Shown in pieces: positions 15,434 to 24,863 of a stretch of 64,000 bases of DNA (position 1 is its first letter; each line of letters begins with the position of its first letter). The stretch comes from Arthrobacter sp. ZGTC131 (GTDB lineage Bacteria; Actinomycetota; Actinomycetes; Actinomycetales; Micrococcaceae), in contig NZ_PJIK01000016.1 of the NCBI RefSeq assembly GCF_002929275.1, positions 40,333-104,332 of the forward strand, written 5' to 3'. A program made the translations under genes and the position numbers. The notes under the pieces were generated by a model, which saw only the letters and a list, made by a program, of their open reading frames with translations, did no database searches and was not told the origin of the DNA.

Positions 15434-16546
15434 TCAGACGTGCGTCCGGCTGTTCACGCGCGATAGGTCCGCCGCGCCAATTAAGCCGGCGTTCGGCCCG
15501 AGGGCGGCAAGGTCGATTTCCGCGGCAGGACGGAACCCGCGCCCGGTCAGGTTCCGGGCAAATGACTTCCGCGCCGGCGCCACGAGCAGCTCTCCGGCGG
15601 CGCACAGCCCGCCGCCGATCACGAATTTTCCCGGGTCCAGGGCAGCGGCAAGGTTGGCCAGCCCCAGTCCCAGCCAGTCCCCCACGTCCTCCAGGAGCTC
15701 CCTGGACGCGGCGTCACCGGCGATGGCCAGCTCGGTCACCGTGGCACCGGTGATCCGCTCCGCCTGGCCTGCAACTGCCTTCAGGAGTTCCTGCGCCACC
15801 GGGGAATTGGCCAATGCCAGTTCCCGGGCTTCCCTGCCGAGGGCGTTACCGGAGGCGTACTGTTCCCAGCAGCCGCGGTTGCCGCATTCACACCGGTGAC
15901 CGCCGGGCATGATGATCTGGTGCCCGAACTCACCCGCGACGCCGAACCTGCCGCGCTCCACCCGTCCGTCCATCACCATGGCACCGCCTATGCCCGTCCC
16001 CAGTGTGATGCACACCAGGCGGTCCTGGCCCTGCCCGGCACCGAAGCGCCATTCCGCCCACGCCGCGGCGTCGGCATCGTTGACCAGCATGACCGGCCGG
16101 CGGAGCAGGCGCTGCAGGTTGTCCCGCAGCGGTTCGTTGCGCCAGGCGAGGTGCGGGCTGAAGAGGACCGTGCCGCCGTCGAGGTCCATCCAGCCGGCAG
16201 CGCCGATGCCCACCGACCTGATGCGCGAGCCCCGGCTCAACTCCTCCACCAGCTCCACGATGACCTGTTCCACTGCACGGGGATCGCTTCCGGGAGTGGA
16301 ACGCCGGGCTTCGCGGAGAATCCTTCCGTCAGCATCGACCACGCCCGCCGCGACCTTGGTGCCGCCGATATCGATGCCGATGGCCAGCCCGCGGCGCCGC
16401 AGTCGCAGCTGCTGCCGTAACATCCGGTGGTTCATCCCACGGCCCAGCTGTCCTAGCGGCCGCCGCTGCCACGCGGGGATTCGGTAGTGTCCGGTCCTGC
16501 CGCGGAGGTCGGCTTGGCTGGACTGTTCAGTGGGCGGTGGCTGCAT
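15434..16546 (-). CDS. ROK-family glucokinase
   Basis: Phosphorylates glucose (or another sugar) with ATP at the entry to glycolysis. ROK landmarks are the ATP-binding IGIDIGGTKVAAGVV, the substrate motif LVNDADAAAWAEWRFG with catalytic Asp, TLGTGIGGAMVMDG, and the zinc-binding GGHRCECGNRGCWEQYASG. There is no DNA-binding domain, so it is a kinase rather than a ROK repressor. The start is uncertain: ATG 16546 has GGGAG just upstream at short spacing and gives 370 residues, while family proteins usually begin near the ATG at 16423. It is divergent from fadD. Confidence 0.9.
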   Translation of the reverse strand: MQPPPTEQSSQADLRGRTGHYRIPAWQRRPLGQLGRGMNHRMLRQQLRLRRRGLAIGIDIGGTKVAAGVVDADGRILREARRSTPGSDPRAVEQVIVELVEELSRGSRIRSVGIGAAGWMDLDGGTVLFSPHLAWRNEPLRDNLQRLLRRPVMLVNDADAAAWAEWRFGAGQGQDRLVCITLGTGIGGAMVMDGRVERGRFGVAGEFGHQIIMPGGHRCECGNRGCWEQYASGNALGREARELALANSPVAQELLKAVAGQAERITGATVTELAIAGDAASRELLEDVGDWLGLGLANLAAALDPGKFVIGGGLCAAGELLVAPARKSFARNLTGRGFRPAAEIDLAALGPNAGLIGAADLSRVNSRTHV

Positions 16547-16719
16547 AATCTCCCATTCTAGGTGTCCTGACTTCCAGTCGTCCGGCGGCGACATGCTGGA
16601 CCGTTACGGCATGCCGCCGTAAAGTTACTGGCGAGTAGGTAGTTTGCGCGCGACCTCGATGGGCGGCGTACTAAGGTTAGGACTACCCGCTGCGGCCTAC
16701 GGATATCAAAGGAGCTATC

Positions 16720-18540
16720 GTGCGCGAATTCACCGTTCCGCCCCTGGCAAACGTCTCCCCTGACACCAACATCACCGATCTAGTGCTGCGCCAAGCCTCG
16801 AAGGCGTCGGACCCTGCACTGTTTTCGCGGCTTGATGCCGCCGGCCAGTGGCAGGACATTTCGGCCAAGGAATTCCTCGCGGACGTCTCCGCCCTGGCCA
16901 AGGGCCTCATGGCCAGCGGCGTCGGCGCCGGCGACCGGGTGGGAATCATGTCCCGGACGCGCTATGAATGGGCATTGGTCGACTTCGCCATCTGGTTCGC
17001 GGGCGGCGTGTCGGTCCCGATCTATGAAACGTCCTCGCCCTCCCAGGTCGCCTGGAACCTGGGCGACTCCGGCGCGGTGGCGGCCTTTGGCGAGTCCGCC
17101 CATCACGAGAACGTCATCAGGCAGGCCGCAGCGTCGGAGGGGCTCACCGCGCTGGCCCACGTGTGGCAGCTCGAAGGGAGCGGCCTCGACGCCGTCCGCG
17201 CCGCCGGAACCGGCGTCAGCGATGACGATCTCGAATCACGACGGCGAACCGCCGGCCTTAGCGACCTCGCCACCATCATTTACACCTCCGGGACGACCGG
17301 CCGGCCCAAGGGCTGCGAACTCACCCACGGAAACTTCGTGGAACTGTCCGAGAACGCGCTGGCCACGTCGCTGCGCCAGATCGTCAACCAGGACGCCAGG
17401 ACCATCATGTTCCTCCCCCTGGCGCACGTGTTCGCGCGGTTCATCTCCGTCCTGTCCGTCGCGGCCGGTGTCACCGTTGCCCACACGCCCGATATCAAGC
17501 ACCTGCTGCCCGACCTGCAGAGCTACAAGCCCACGTTCATCCTTGCCGTGCCCCGGGTGTTCGAGAAGGTGTACAACTCGGCCCTCACCAAGGCAGAGGA
17601 CGGCGGAAAGGGCGCGATCTTCCACAAAGCCGCCGACACGGCCATCGCCTATTCCCGCGCCAGGCAGGACGGCGGCGTCGGATTCGGCCTCAAGATCAAG
17701 CACGCAATCTTCGACAGGCTCGTCTACAGCAAGCTCCGGGCAGCCATGGGCGGCCAGGTGGCGCACGCCGTCTCCGGCGGAGGTCCGCTGGGTGAACGGC
17801 TCGGCCACTTCTTCCAGGGCATCGGACTGCAGATCCTCGAAGGCTACGGCCTCACCGAGACGACGGCGCCCATCAGTGTCAACACGCCCGACAGGATCAA
17901 GATCGGCACCGTCGGCGCGCCGATTCCCGGCAACACCGTCAAGATAGCCGACGACGGCGAGATCCTCACCAAGGGCACGTGCGTCATGCGCGGCTACTAC
18001 AAACGTGATGACCTGACGTCGGAAGCGTTCGTGGACGGCTGGTTCCGCACCGGGGACATCGGCCAGCTGGACGGCGACGGCTTCCTGACCATCACCGGCC
18101 GGAAAAAGGAAATCATCGTAACGGCCGGCGGCAAGAACGTGGTGCCCGCCCAGCTCGAGGACCAGATCAGGGCAGACGCCCTGGTCTCACAGGTGCTCGT
18201 GGTGGGCGACAACCGCCCCTTCATCGGCGCGCTGGTGACACTCGACGAGGAAGCCCTTCCCGGGTGGCTGCAGCGTCACGGACTGCCGGCAGAAACCACC
18301 GCCACTGACGCGGCAGGCAACGCCGTGGTGAAGGCCGCGGTGCAGGAGCTCATCAACCATGCCAACCAGTCCGTATCCCAGGCGGAGGCGATCAAGGCCT
18401 TCAGGATCGTGCCCAGCGACTTCACGGAGGCGTCGGGCCACCTGACCCCGTCCATGAAGGTCAAGCGGGCCCAGGTCATGAAGGACTTCGAGGACGTCAT
18501 CGACGAAATGTACAAGTCGCCGAAGCCCACCCCGGCCTAG
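16720..18540 (+). CDS. fadD: long-chain acyl-CoA synthetase (FadD15-like)
   Basis: Activates long-chain fatty acids to acyl-CoA through an acyl-adenylate. The 606-residue protein of the ANL superfamily shows the P-loop IIYTSGTTGRPKGCELTHGN (about 187-206), the adenylate motif GYGLTETTAPISVNT (about 379-393), the hinge DGWFRTGDIGQLDGDGFL and the lysine-containing TGRKKEIIVTAGGKNV. Start GTG 16720 has AAGGAG six bases upstream. In M. tuberculosis the fadD15 (Rv2187) gene closes the same syntenic block. It is probably housekeeping, serving membrane lipid and beta-oxidation needs. Confidence 0.95.
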   Translation: MREFTVPPLANVSPDTNITDLVLRQASKASDPALFSRLDAAGQWQDISAKEFLADVSALAKGLMASGVGAGDRVGIMSRTRYEWALVDFAIWFAGGVSVPIYETSSPSQVAWNLGDSGAVAAFGESAHHENVIRQAAASEGLTALAHVWQLEGSGLDAVRAAGTGVSDDDLESRRRTAGLSDLATIIYTSGTTGRPKGCELTHGNFVELSENALATSLRQIVNQDARTIMFLPLAHVFARFISVLSVAAGVTVAHTPDIKHLLPDLQSYKPTFILAVPRVFEKVYNSALTKAEDGGKGAIFHKAADTAIAYSRARQDGGVGFGLKIKHAIFDRLVYSKLRAAMGGQVAHAVSGGGPLGERLGHFFQGIGLQILEGYGLTETTAPISVNTPDRIKIGTVGAPIPGNTVKIADDGEILTKGTCVMRGYYKRDDLTSEAFVDGWFRTGDIGQLDGDGFLTITGRKKEIIVTAGGKNVVPAQLEDQIRADALVSQVLVVGDNRPFIGALVTLDEEALPGWLQRHGLPAETTATDAAGNAVVKAAVQELINHANQSVSQAEAIKAFRIVPSDFTEASGHLTPSMKVKRAQVMKDFEDVIDEMYKSPKPTPA

Positions 18541-18558
18541 CCACGGCGGACACCATTC

Positions 18559-18608
18559 GCAGCGCATCAGGGCCCCGCCGGATTTCCGGCGGGGCCCTGA
18601 TGCGCTGC
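18559..18608. terminator. 24-bp perfect inverted repeat terminator
   Basis: Two perfectly complementary 24-base arms (18559-18582 and 18585-18608) are separated by only two bases, between convergent fadD and the EspI-like ATPase gene. There is no T-run, but the stem is very stable. It probably serves both genes. Confidence 0.85.
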
Positions 18609-18621
18609 TGGCTACGTGGGG

Positions 18622-20076
18622 TCAGGCCTGCTGGAGCTCGTCCATCACCAAAGCGGCGAGCTCCACGGCCGCGCCCCGTGTTGCGGGCCTCAGCTGGCTG
18701 AGCTGGATCCGTGAGCCCTCGGCAAGGTGCCGGTCGTGCGGAATCCGGACCACATTCTTGACCCGCGACAGGAAGTGCTGCTCGATCTCATCAATGTTGA
18801 CCAGTGTCCGGTCGCCTGCCGCCATGTTAATTACGACTGTGGCCTTGGCTACGAGGTCCTGGCGGCCGTGGGCCTCCAGCCAGGACAGCGTCTCGGAGGC
18901 CAGCCGCGCTTCGTCCACGCTGCCGCCCGAGACGAGGACCACGGCGTCCGCCTTTTCGAGAGTGCCCTTCATGACGGAGTGCACCATGCCGGTGCCCGAA
19001 TCCGTCAGCACGATCGAGTAATAGCGGCCGAGGATGTCCGTGACGGCACGGTAGTCGGCGTCGTCGAACGCGTGGGCCACCATGGGATCGGTGTCCGAGG
19101 CCAGGACGTCGAGCCGCGAACCGTCCCGGGCGGTGTAATTCGACAGCTGCGCGAAGGAGTTGACCGTGAACCTGTCTTTGACCAGCTGGCGGGCCGTGAA
19201 GTCCGCCCGCCCGGGAGAACGGTCTGACAGGGTTCCGCGGTCCGGATTGGCGTCCATGGCGATGACGCGGTCCTCGCGCAGGTCCGCGAGGACCATGCCC
19301 AGCAGGGTGGTGACCGTGGTTTTGCCGACCCCGCCCTTGCGGGAAAGGACCGGGACGTAGCGTGTCCGCTCCCCCAGGCGCATGGCGATGCGGTGTTCCA
19401 TGGCGCGCTGGATCCGGATTCCGTCCGGATCGCCCAGGTTCACGTAGCCAAAGGTCGCCTGGAACAGCCACCGGCGCCAGCCCTCGACCGGCGCGGCTGG
19501 GGTCTTGTTCAGCAGGCGGTCGGCTGTCAGCGCCGCAGCGGGCTCCGGCCCTTCGGCGCGTTCCCGGCGTTCGCTGACATGTTCAGGTGCAGGCGCTGCC
19601 GTAAGGGCCTGCTCTGCTGCGGGTTCCGGCGGTGCCAGCGTGTCCCCGGGCACCTGTTCTATAGGTATTTGTGCAGCAGCTTGCACCGGGCTGCCGACAG
19701 CAGGGAACCCCTCGGCGCCGGTTTCAGCCGGTCCGGTGACCAGGCCCGGGCCGGAAGTAACCGCCGGCAGTGCTGGCGCCGCAGCCGGCCGCGGAATGCT
19801 GTTGACGGCCGACAGCGACCCTGCAGACGTGCGGTCCTGCGCGTCGGACACGGTCACGACGCTGATTTCGCCGGACGGAGCGCCAGTTGCCTCGCCCGCG
19901 TTAACCGCGTCCTGGTCCGGGCTGTGCTGCGCCGGGCTCTGCTGCTCCGGCCCCACCTGCTCCGGACTCTGCTGCACCGGCCCCACCTGCTCCGGACTCT
20001 GCTCCGGCGCAGGTGCTGCAGCCCGGGGACTCCGGTCAGGCCGCGGCGCGGGCTTTGGCGTATTCGTCTGCGTCAT
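18622..20076 (-). CDS. EspI/MinD-like ATPase with long Pro/Gln-rich N-terminus
   Basis: A 484-residue SIMIBI ATPase. The C-terminal 245 residues form a MinD/ParA-type domain with deviant Walker A SRKGGVGKTT (about 245-254), a Walker A' AMDANPDRGT and LTDSGTGMVHSVMK. The linker GWRRWLFQATFGYVNLG (about 199-215) resembles that of EspI and other ATPases associated with type VII secretion. No ESX genes are in the window, so this role is only a family-level hint. The first 190 residues are low-complexity, with tandem EQSPEQVGP units. There is no ParB partner nearby. It is followed by a strong terminator. Confidence 0.82.
   Translation of the reverse strand: MTQTNTPKPAPRPDRSPRAAAPAPEQSPEQVGPVQQSPEQVGPEQQSPAQHSPDQDAVNAGEATGAPSGEISVVTVSDAQDRTSAGSLSAVNSIPRPAAAPALPAVTSGPGLVTGPAETGAEGFPAVGSPVQAAAQIPIEQVPGDTLAPPEPAAEQALTAAPAPEHVSERRERAEGPEPAAALTADRLLNKTPAAPVEGWRRWLFQATFGYVNLGDPDGIRIQRAMEHRIAMRLGERTRYVPVLSRKGGVGKTTVTTLLGMVLADLREDRVIAMDANPDRGTLSDRSPGRADFTARQLVKDRFTVNSFAQLSNYTARDGSRLDVLASDTDPMVAHAFDDADYRAVTDILGRYYSIVLTDSGTGMVHSVMKGTLEKADAVVLVSGGSVDEARLASETLSWLEAHGRQDLVAKATVVINMAAGDRTLVNIDEIEQHFLSRVKNVVRIPHDRHLAEGSRIQLSQLRPATRGAAVELAALVMDELQQA
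19941..20000 (-). repeat. 30-bp tandem duplication inside the EspI-like gene
   Basis: Units 19941-19970 and 19971-20000 differ at a single base. They encode ten-residue copies of the QQSPEQVGP(V/E) type in the disordered N-terminus. The near-identity implies a recent slippage event, in frame. Confidence 0.9.
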
Positions 20077-20115
20077 GACTCCCGCTCAGTGTGGTCAACT
20101 CGGTCTGCAAAGGCT

Positions 20116-20141
20116 GTGGGGGCGGCTTATGCCGTCCCCAC
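20116..20141 (-). terminator. hairpin downstream of pyc
   Basis: GTGGGGGCGGC and GCCGTCCCCAC pair over 11 positions (one G-T) around a TTAT loop, about 80 bases past the pyc stop and 40 bases before the next start codon. There is no T-run, so it could be a terminator or an attenuator. A 12-bp perfect palindrome (CCTACCGGTAGG, 20163-20174) lies between it and pyc. Confidence 0.45.
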
Positions 20142-20219
20142 AACCTTCACTCAGGATCCCAGCCTACCGGTAGGGCTTCGCTGGGTGCACAGAAGTACTG
20201 CCCCGCAGCGGACCCTTGG

Positions 20220-23200
20220 CTACTCAACCACGAGCAGCAGGTCCCCTCCCTGTACCTGTTCCACGGCGGAAATCGCCAGCCGCGTCACTTTGCCGCCCAC
20301 CGGCGTCGTGATGGATGCCTCCATCTTCATGGCCTCAATGGTGGCAACGGTGTCGCCTGCCTTGACGGTGTCGCCCGCCTTGACGGTGACGGTCACGGCT
20401 CCGGCGAACGGAGCGGCGACCTGGCCCTGCTGGGCGGGGTCGGCCTTCTCCGCGGCCTTCACGTTGCTGACCACGGACTTGTCGCGCACCAGGACCGGCC
20501 GGGACTGGCCGTTGAGCGTGCACATGACCGAGCGCATGCCCTTCTCGTCCGGTTCCGAAACGGCTTCCAGCGAAGCGATGAGGCGGACGCCCTTCTCCAG
20601 CTGAATGACGTGCTCCGCGCCGCGCTGCAGGCCGTAGAGGTAGTCCCGCGTGTCCAGGACGGAGACATTGCCGTAGGTCTCCACGCTCTTCTGGTAATCC
20701 TTCGTGGGTCCGGCAAAGAGCAGCCTGTTCAGGGTCTGCTGGCGGGTCTTCGAATCGCCGCGGAGTGCTGCGCTGTCTTCGGCGCTGAGCTCCGCATCGC
20801 GGACCTTGATGCTCCTGCCCTGCAGGGCCTTCGTGCGGAACGGCTCCGGCCAGCCTCCCGGAGGATCGCCCAGCTCGCCGGACAGGAAGCCGATGACCGA
20901 GTCCGGAATGTCGTAGTTCTGGGGATTCTCGTTGAAATCGGCCGGGTCGGCGTTGAGCCCCACGAGGTGCAGGGCGAGGTCGCCCACCACCTTGGAAGAC
21001 GGGGTCACCTTCACCAGGCGGCCCAGGATGCGGTCTGCGGCGGTGTACATGTCCTCGATGGCCTCGAAGCGCTCCCCCAGGCCCAGGGCCATGGCCTGCT
21101 GCCGGAGGTTCGAGAGCTGCCCGCCCGGGATTTCGTGCTGGTACACGCGGCCGGTGGGGCCCGGAAGCCCGGACTCGAACGGAGCGTAGACCCTGCGCAC
21201 TGCTTCCCAGTACGGCTCCAGCGAGCTGACGTTGGCGAGGCTCAGCCCGGTGTCCCGCTCGGTGTGGGCCAGCGCCGCCACCAGCGCGGACGCCGACGGC
21301 TGGCTGGTGGTCCCGGCCAGCGACGCCGACGCGACGTCCACGGCGTCCACGCCCGCGTCAACCGCGGCGAGCAAGGTGGCAAGCTGCCCGCCGGCGGTGT
21401 CGTGGGTGTGCAGGTGGACGGGGAGGTCGAACCGTTCCCGGAGCGCCGTGACGAGCTTCGCGGCCGCGGCGGGGCGCAGGAGTCCTGCCATGTCCTTGAT
21501 CGCGAGGATGTGGGCGCCGGCGTCCACGATCTTCTGCGCCAGCTCGAGGTAGTAGTCCAGGGTGTAGAGCTTCTCGTCCGGGTCCAGCATGTCGGCCGTG
21601 TAGCAGAGCGCTACCTCAGCGACGGCCGTTCCGGTGGCGCGGACGGCGCGGATGGCAGGTGCCATCTGGTTGACGTCGTTAAGGGCGTCGAAAATCCGGA
21701 AGATGTCGATGCCGGTGGCGGCCGCCTCGTTCACGAACGCCTCGGTGACCTCTTCCGGGTACGGCGTGTAGCCCACCGTGTTCCGGCCGCGGAGCAGCAT
21801 CTGCAGGCAAATGTTCGGCAACGCCTTCCGCAGTGCCGCGAGGCGGTCCCAGGGGTCTTCGCCCAGGAAGCGCAGGGCGACGTCGTAGGTGGCGCCGCCC
21901 CATGCCTCCACGGAAAGCAGCCCGGGCAGCAGCGAGGACACGGCGGGTCCGGCGGCTACCAGGTCCCTGGTGCGGACGCGGGTGGCCAGCAGCGACTGGT
22001 GTGCGTCCCGGAAGGTGGTGTCGGTGACCGCTACCGCAGCCTGCTCGCGCAGGGCGCGGGCGAATCCTTCCGGCCCGAGCTCCTGCAGCCGCTGGCGTGA
22101 GCCGGGCTGCGGCTCCGTACCCTTGACCGCCGGCAGCTTCACGGCCGGATCGGAGTGGACGGTGAGCTCGCCGTTGGGCTTGTTGACGGTGACCTCGGCG
22201 AGCCAGGTCAGCAGCTTGGTGCCGCGGTCGGCGGAGACGCGAGCCTTCAGCAGCTCCGGACGCTCGTCGATGAAGGATGTCGCGACGTTGCCGGCGATGA
22301 AGTCGGCATCGTCCAGCACGGCCTGCAGGAAGGAGATGTTGGTGGACACGCCGCGGATGCGGAACTCCGCCAGTGCGCGACGCGCGCGGGCGACCGCTGC
22401 GGGGTAGTCCCGGCCGCGGCAGGTCAGCTTCACGAGCATCGAGTCAAAGTGCGGGCTGATTTCGGCACCTGAGTAGACCGTGCCGCCGTCGAGCCTTACG
22501 CCGGCACCGCCGGCCGAGCGGTAGCCGGTGATCTTTCCGACGTCGGGGCGGAAGCCGTTGGCCGGGTCCTCGGTGGTGATACGGCACTGCAGCGCCGCGC
22601 CCTTGAGGAAGACCGTGTCCTGGGAAAGGCCAAGGTCGGCCAGGGTCTCACCGGAGGCAATCCGCATCTGTGCCTGGACAAGGTCGACGTCGGTGACCTC
22701 CTCCGTGACCGTGTGCTCCACCTGGATGCGGGGGTTCATTTCGATGAAGACGTGCTGACCGGCGCGCTCCCCCACGGTGTCGACGAGGAACTCCACCGTT
22801 CCGGCGTTGACGTAGTTCAGGGCCTTGGCGAATTTCACGGCGTCGCGGTACAGCGCCTGCCGGATGCCTTCGTCCAGGTTGGGCGCCGGGGCGATCTCCA
22901 CCACCTTCTGGTGGCGCCGCTGAATGGAGCAGTCACGTTCGAAGAGGTGCATGACGTTGCCCTCGGCGTCCGCCAGGATCTGCACCTCGATGTGGCGCGG
23001 GCGGAGCACGGCCTGCTCAAGGAACATCGTGGGATCGCCGAACGCGGCGTCGGCCTCGCGCATGGCAGCCTGCAGGGCTTCGGGCAGGGCTTCGCGGGTG
23101 TCCACCCGGCGCATGCCGCGTCCGCCGCCGCCGGCCACGGCCTTGGCGAAGATCGGGAAGCCGATCTCGTCCGCGGCTGCGATCAGTTCGTCGAGGTCCT

Positions 23201-23615
23201 TCGACGGTGCGCTCGAATTCAGCACGGGGACGCCGGCCTTGCGGGCAGCCTCCAAGGCGGCGACCTTGTTGCCTGCAAGCTCGAGCACCTCCGCAGGGGG
23301 CCCGACGAACGTGATGCCGGCCGCTTTTGCGGCCCGGGCAAGGTCGGGGTTTTCGGACAGGAAGCCGTAGCCCGGGTAGATGGCGTCCGCCCCGGACTCC
23401 TTAGCCACGCGCACCACTTCGTCGACGTCCAGGTAGGCGCGGACGGGGTGGCCCTCTTCACCGATCAGATACGCCTCGTCGGCCTTCTGGCGGTGGATCG
23501 AGTTACGGTCCTCGTTGGGGAACACGGCGACGGTTTTTGCGCCGAGCTCATAGCTGGCGCGGAAAGCGCGGATAGCGATTTCGCCGCGGTTGGCCACCAG
23601 AATCTTGGAAAACAT
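20220..23615 (-). CDS. pyc: pyruvate carboxylase
   Basis: Biotin enzyme that carboxylates pyruvate to oxaloacetate to refill the TCA cycle. The 1131-residue single chain has all domains: ATP-grasp biotin carboxylase (about 1-450; AVAGGGGRGMRRV, MNPRIQVEHTVTEEVT), carboxyltransferase/HMGL (about 530-800; VTDTTFRDAHQSLLATR, AIKDMAGLLRP, LHTHDTAGGQ), the conserved C-terminal region, and a biotinyl domain with the biotin lysine in IEAMKMEASITTPV. Length matches the alpha4-type enzyme. It is monocistronic, with a 305-bp divergent upstream region shared with the ParA-like gene. Confidence 0.97.
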   Translation of the reverse strand: MFSKILVANRGEIAIRAFRASYELGAKTVAVFPNEDRNSIHRQKADEAYLIGEEGHPVRAYLDVDEVVRVAKESGADAIYPGYGFLSENPDLARAAKAAGITFVGPPAEVLELAGNKVAALEAARKAGVPVLNSSAPSKDLDELIAAADEIGFPIFAKAVAGGGGRGMRRVDTREALPEALQAAMREADAAFGDPTMFLEQAVLRPRHIEVQILADAEGNVMHLFERDCSIQRRHQKVVEIAPAPNLDEGIRQALYRDAVKFAKALNYVNAGTVEFLVDTVGERAGQHVFIEMNPRIQVEHTVTEEVTDVDLVQAQMRIASGETLADLGLSQDTVFLKGAALQCRITTEDPANGFRPDVGKITGYRSAGGAGVRLDGGTVYSGAEISPHFDSMLVKLTCRGRDYPAAVARARRALAEFRIRGVSTNISFLQAVLDDADFIAGNVATSFIDERPELLKARVSADRGTKLLTWLAEVTVNKPNGELTVHSDPAVKLPAVKGTEPQPGSRQRLQELGPEGFARALREQAAVAVTDTTFRDAHQSLLATRVRTRDLVAAGPAVSSLLPGLLSVEAWGGATYDVALRFLGEDPWDRLAALRKALPNICLQMLLRGRNTVGYTPYPEEVTEAFVNEAAATGIDIFRIFDALNDVNQMAPAIRAVRATGTAVAEVALCYTADMLDPDEKLYTLDYYLELAQKIVDAGAHILAIKDMAGLLRPAAAAKLVTALRERFDLPVHLHTHDTAGGQLATLLAAVDAGVDAVDVASASLAGTTSQPSASALVAALAHTERDTGLSLANVSSLEPYWEAVRRVYAPFESGLPGPTGRVYQHEIPGGQLSNLRQQAMALGLGERFEAIEDMYTAADRILGRLVKVTPSSKVVGDLALHLVGLNADPADFNENPQNYDIPDSVIGFLSGELGDPPGGWPEPFRTKALQGRSIKVRDAELSAEDSAALRGDSKTRQQTLNRLLFAGPTKDYQKSVETYGNVSVLDTRDYLYGLQRGAEHVIQLEKGVRLIASLEAVSEPDEKGMRSVMCTLNGQSRPVLVRDKSVVSNVKAAEKADPAQQGQVAAPFAGAVTVTVKAGDTVKAGDTVATIEAMKMEASITTPVGGKVTRLAISAVEQVQGGDLLLVVE

Positions 23616-23680
23616 ACTTCTCCTGCATCATTGCGGGTGTATCGGTAAGTGGTCACAGTGTGTAAGACGGGCGCATTGAA

Positions 23681-23696
23681 ACACAAATCATTGTGT
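23681..23696. promoter_or_regulatory. inverted repeat in the pyc/parA intergenic region
   Basis: ACACAA-ATCA-TTGTGT is a perfect 6+6 dyad, in the 305-bp non-coding gap (23616-23920) between divergent pyc and the ParA-like gene. It lies 66 bp upstream of the pyc start and is a candidate operator. A TAGGTATT element near 23904-23911 could be the -10 box for the ParA-like gene. Nothing else convincing is seen in the gap. Confidence 0.35.
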
Positions 23697-23920
23697 CTAC
23701 CATCACAGAATTATCCGTCATGTCGGGGCCACATTCATTCCTGCGCGTCGATCGCGCCGGAGCTGCCCGGAGATGTGCCATGCCCGGGCCGGATAAGGAC
23801 GGTTTCGGGGCGGGGTCAACATATGATGAATGGGGCGGCGGAAGCCTGTCCCCGGTTCCGGCAGTACCGGAACGTAAACTACCCCAACTCGGCAACCGGC
23901 GTTAGGTATTGGTTTTTCAA

Positions 23921-24742
23921 GTGCAAGTAGTCAGCATCAGCAGCCTCAAAGGCGGTGTCGGCAAGACATCGGTCACAACCGGATTGGCGTCCGCGGCGCT
24001 GGCCGCAGGCATTCCCACGCTCGTAGTGGACCTCGATCCGCATGCCGACGCCAGCACTGCCCTGGGAGTCCAGCCAAGCGACAGGCTGGACATCGGACGG
24101 ATGCTCCGCAACCCGCGCAAGGCCAGGCTTCCTGAGAATGTCCTGCCCAGCGGCTGGGTCGGGCGTGCGGAAAGCAACGGCTCCGGCCCCGCCGTGCTGG
24201 ATGTGGCAGTGGGATCCGCCTACACCGGAATCTACGACCGTCCCGATCTCGGCAAAAGGGACCTGCGCAGGCTCTCCGCGGTCCTGGCCGGCGCGGACAA
24301 ATACGACCTGGTCCTGGTGGACTGCCCGCCGTCGCTGAACGGGCTGACCCGCATGGCGTGGTCCGCCAGCAACAAGGTTGCCCTGGTTGCGGAGCCGGGT
24401 CTGTTCTCGGTGGCCGGCACGGAGCGGACCATGCGCGCCATCCAGCTGTTCCGGCAGGAGTTCGCCCCCAATCTTTCCCCGGCGGGCATTGTGGCCAACC
24501 GGGTCCGGACGGGGTCCTCGGAGCATGCGTTCCGACTCGCCGAAATGAAGTCCATGTTCGGCGACCTCCTCCTGACGCCGCACATCCCGGAACAGGCCAA
24601 CTGGCAGCAGATCCAGGGTGCGGCACACTCGGTGCATCATTGGCCCGGCGACTCCGCCAAGTCCGCGGCCGGCCTCTACGACACGCTGCTCGGCAACCTC
24701 ATGTCACTGAACAAGGGCAGCCGCACCCGCAGCCACCGCTAA
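23921..24742 (+). CDS. ParA-family ATPase
   Basis: A 273-residue ParA/MinD-type ATPase with deviant Walker A SLKGGVGKTSVT near the N-terminus, Walker A' VVDLDPHADASTALG and Walker B VLVDCPPSLNGLTRMAW. No ParB gene is adjacent; such orphan ParA proteins position other cargo or act alone. GTG 23921 gives the family-typical beginning QVVSISSLKGG, while a TTG at 23909 adds four residues. It is monocistronic with its own terminator, and sits beside the Rv1830-like merR. Confidence 0.88.
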   Translation: MQVVSISSLKGGVGKTSVTTGLASAALAAGIPTLVVDLDPHADASTALGVQPSDRLDIGRMLRNPRKARLPENVLPSGWVGRAESNGSGPAVLDVAVGSAYTGIYDRPDLGKRDLRRLSAVLAGADKYDLVLVDCPPSLNGLTRMAWSASNKVALVAEPGLFSVAGTERTMRAIQLFRQEFAPNLSPAGIVANRVRTGSSEHAFRLAEMKSMFGDLLLTPHIPEQANWQQIQGAAHSVHHWPGDSAKSAAGLYDTLLGNLMSLNKGSRTRSHR

Positions 24743-24790
24743 GGGCATCCGGTACGGAACAAAGGAGCTTCGCCGGCAGGAAGAAATCAA

Positions 24791-24825
24791 CGAAGGCCGC
24801 CTCCCCGACAGGGAGGCGGCCTTCG
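24791..24825. terminator. 15-bp perfect hairpin terminator
   Basis: CGAAGGCCGCCTCCC and its exact complement flank a five-base loop (24806-24810), between the convergent ParA-like and merR genes. Confidence 0.85.
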
Positions 24826-24863
24826 CCGTATGCGCTGGTTTCGGAGTGCCCGGCCCCGGAGGG

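Noticed and set aside
20091-22100. 669-codon plus-strand open frame opposite pyc
   Set aside because: Complement of the pyruvate carboxylase gene; its composition (Arg/Gly/Val/His) is typical of shadow frames.
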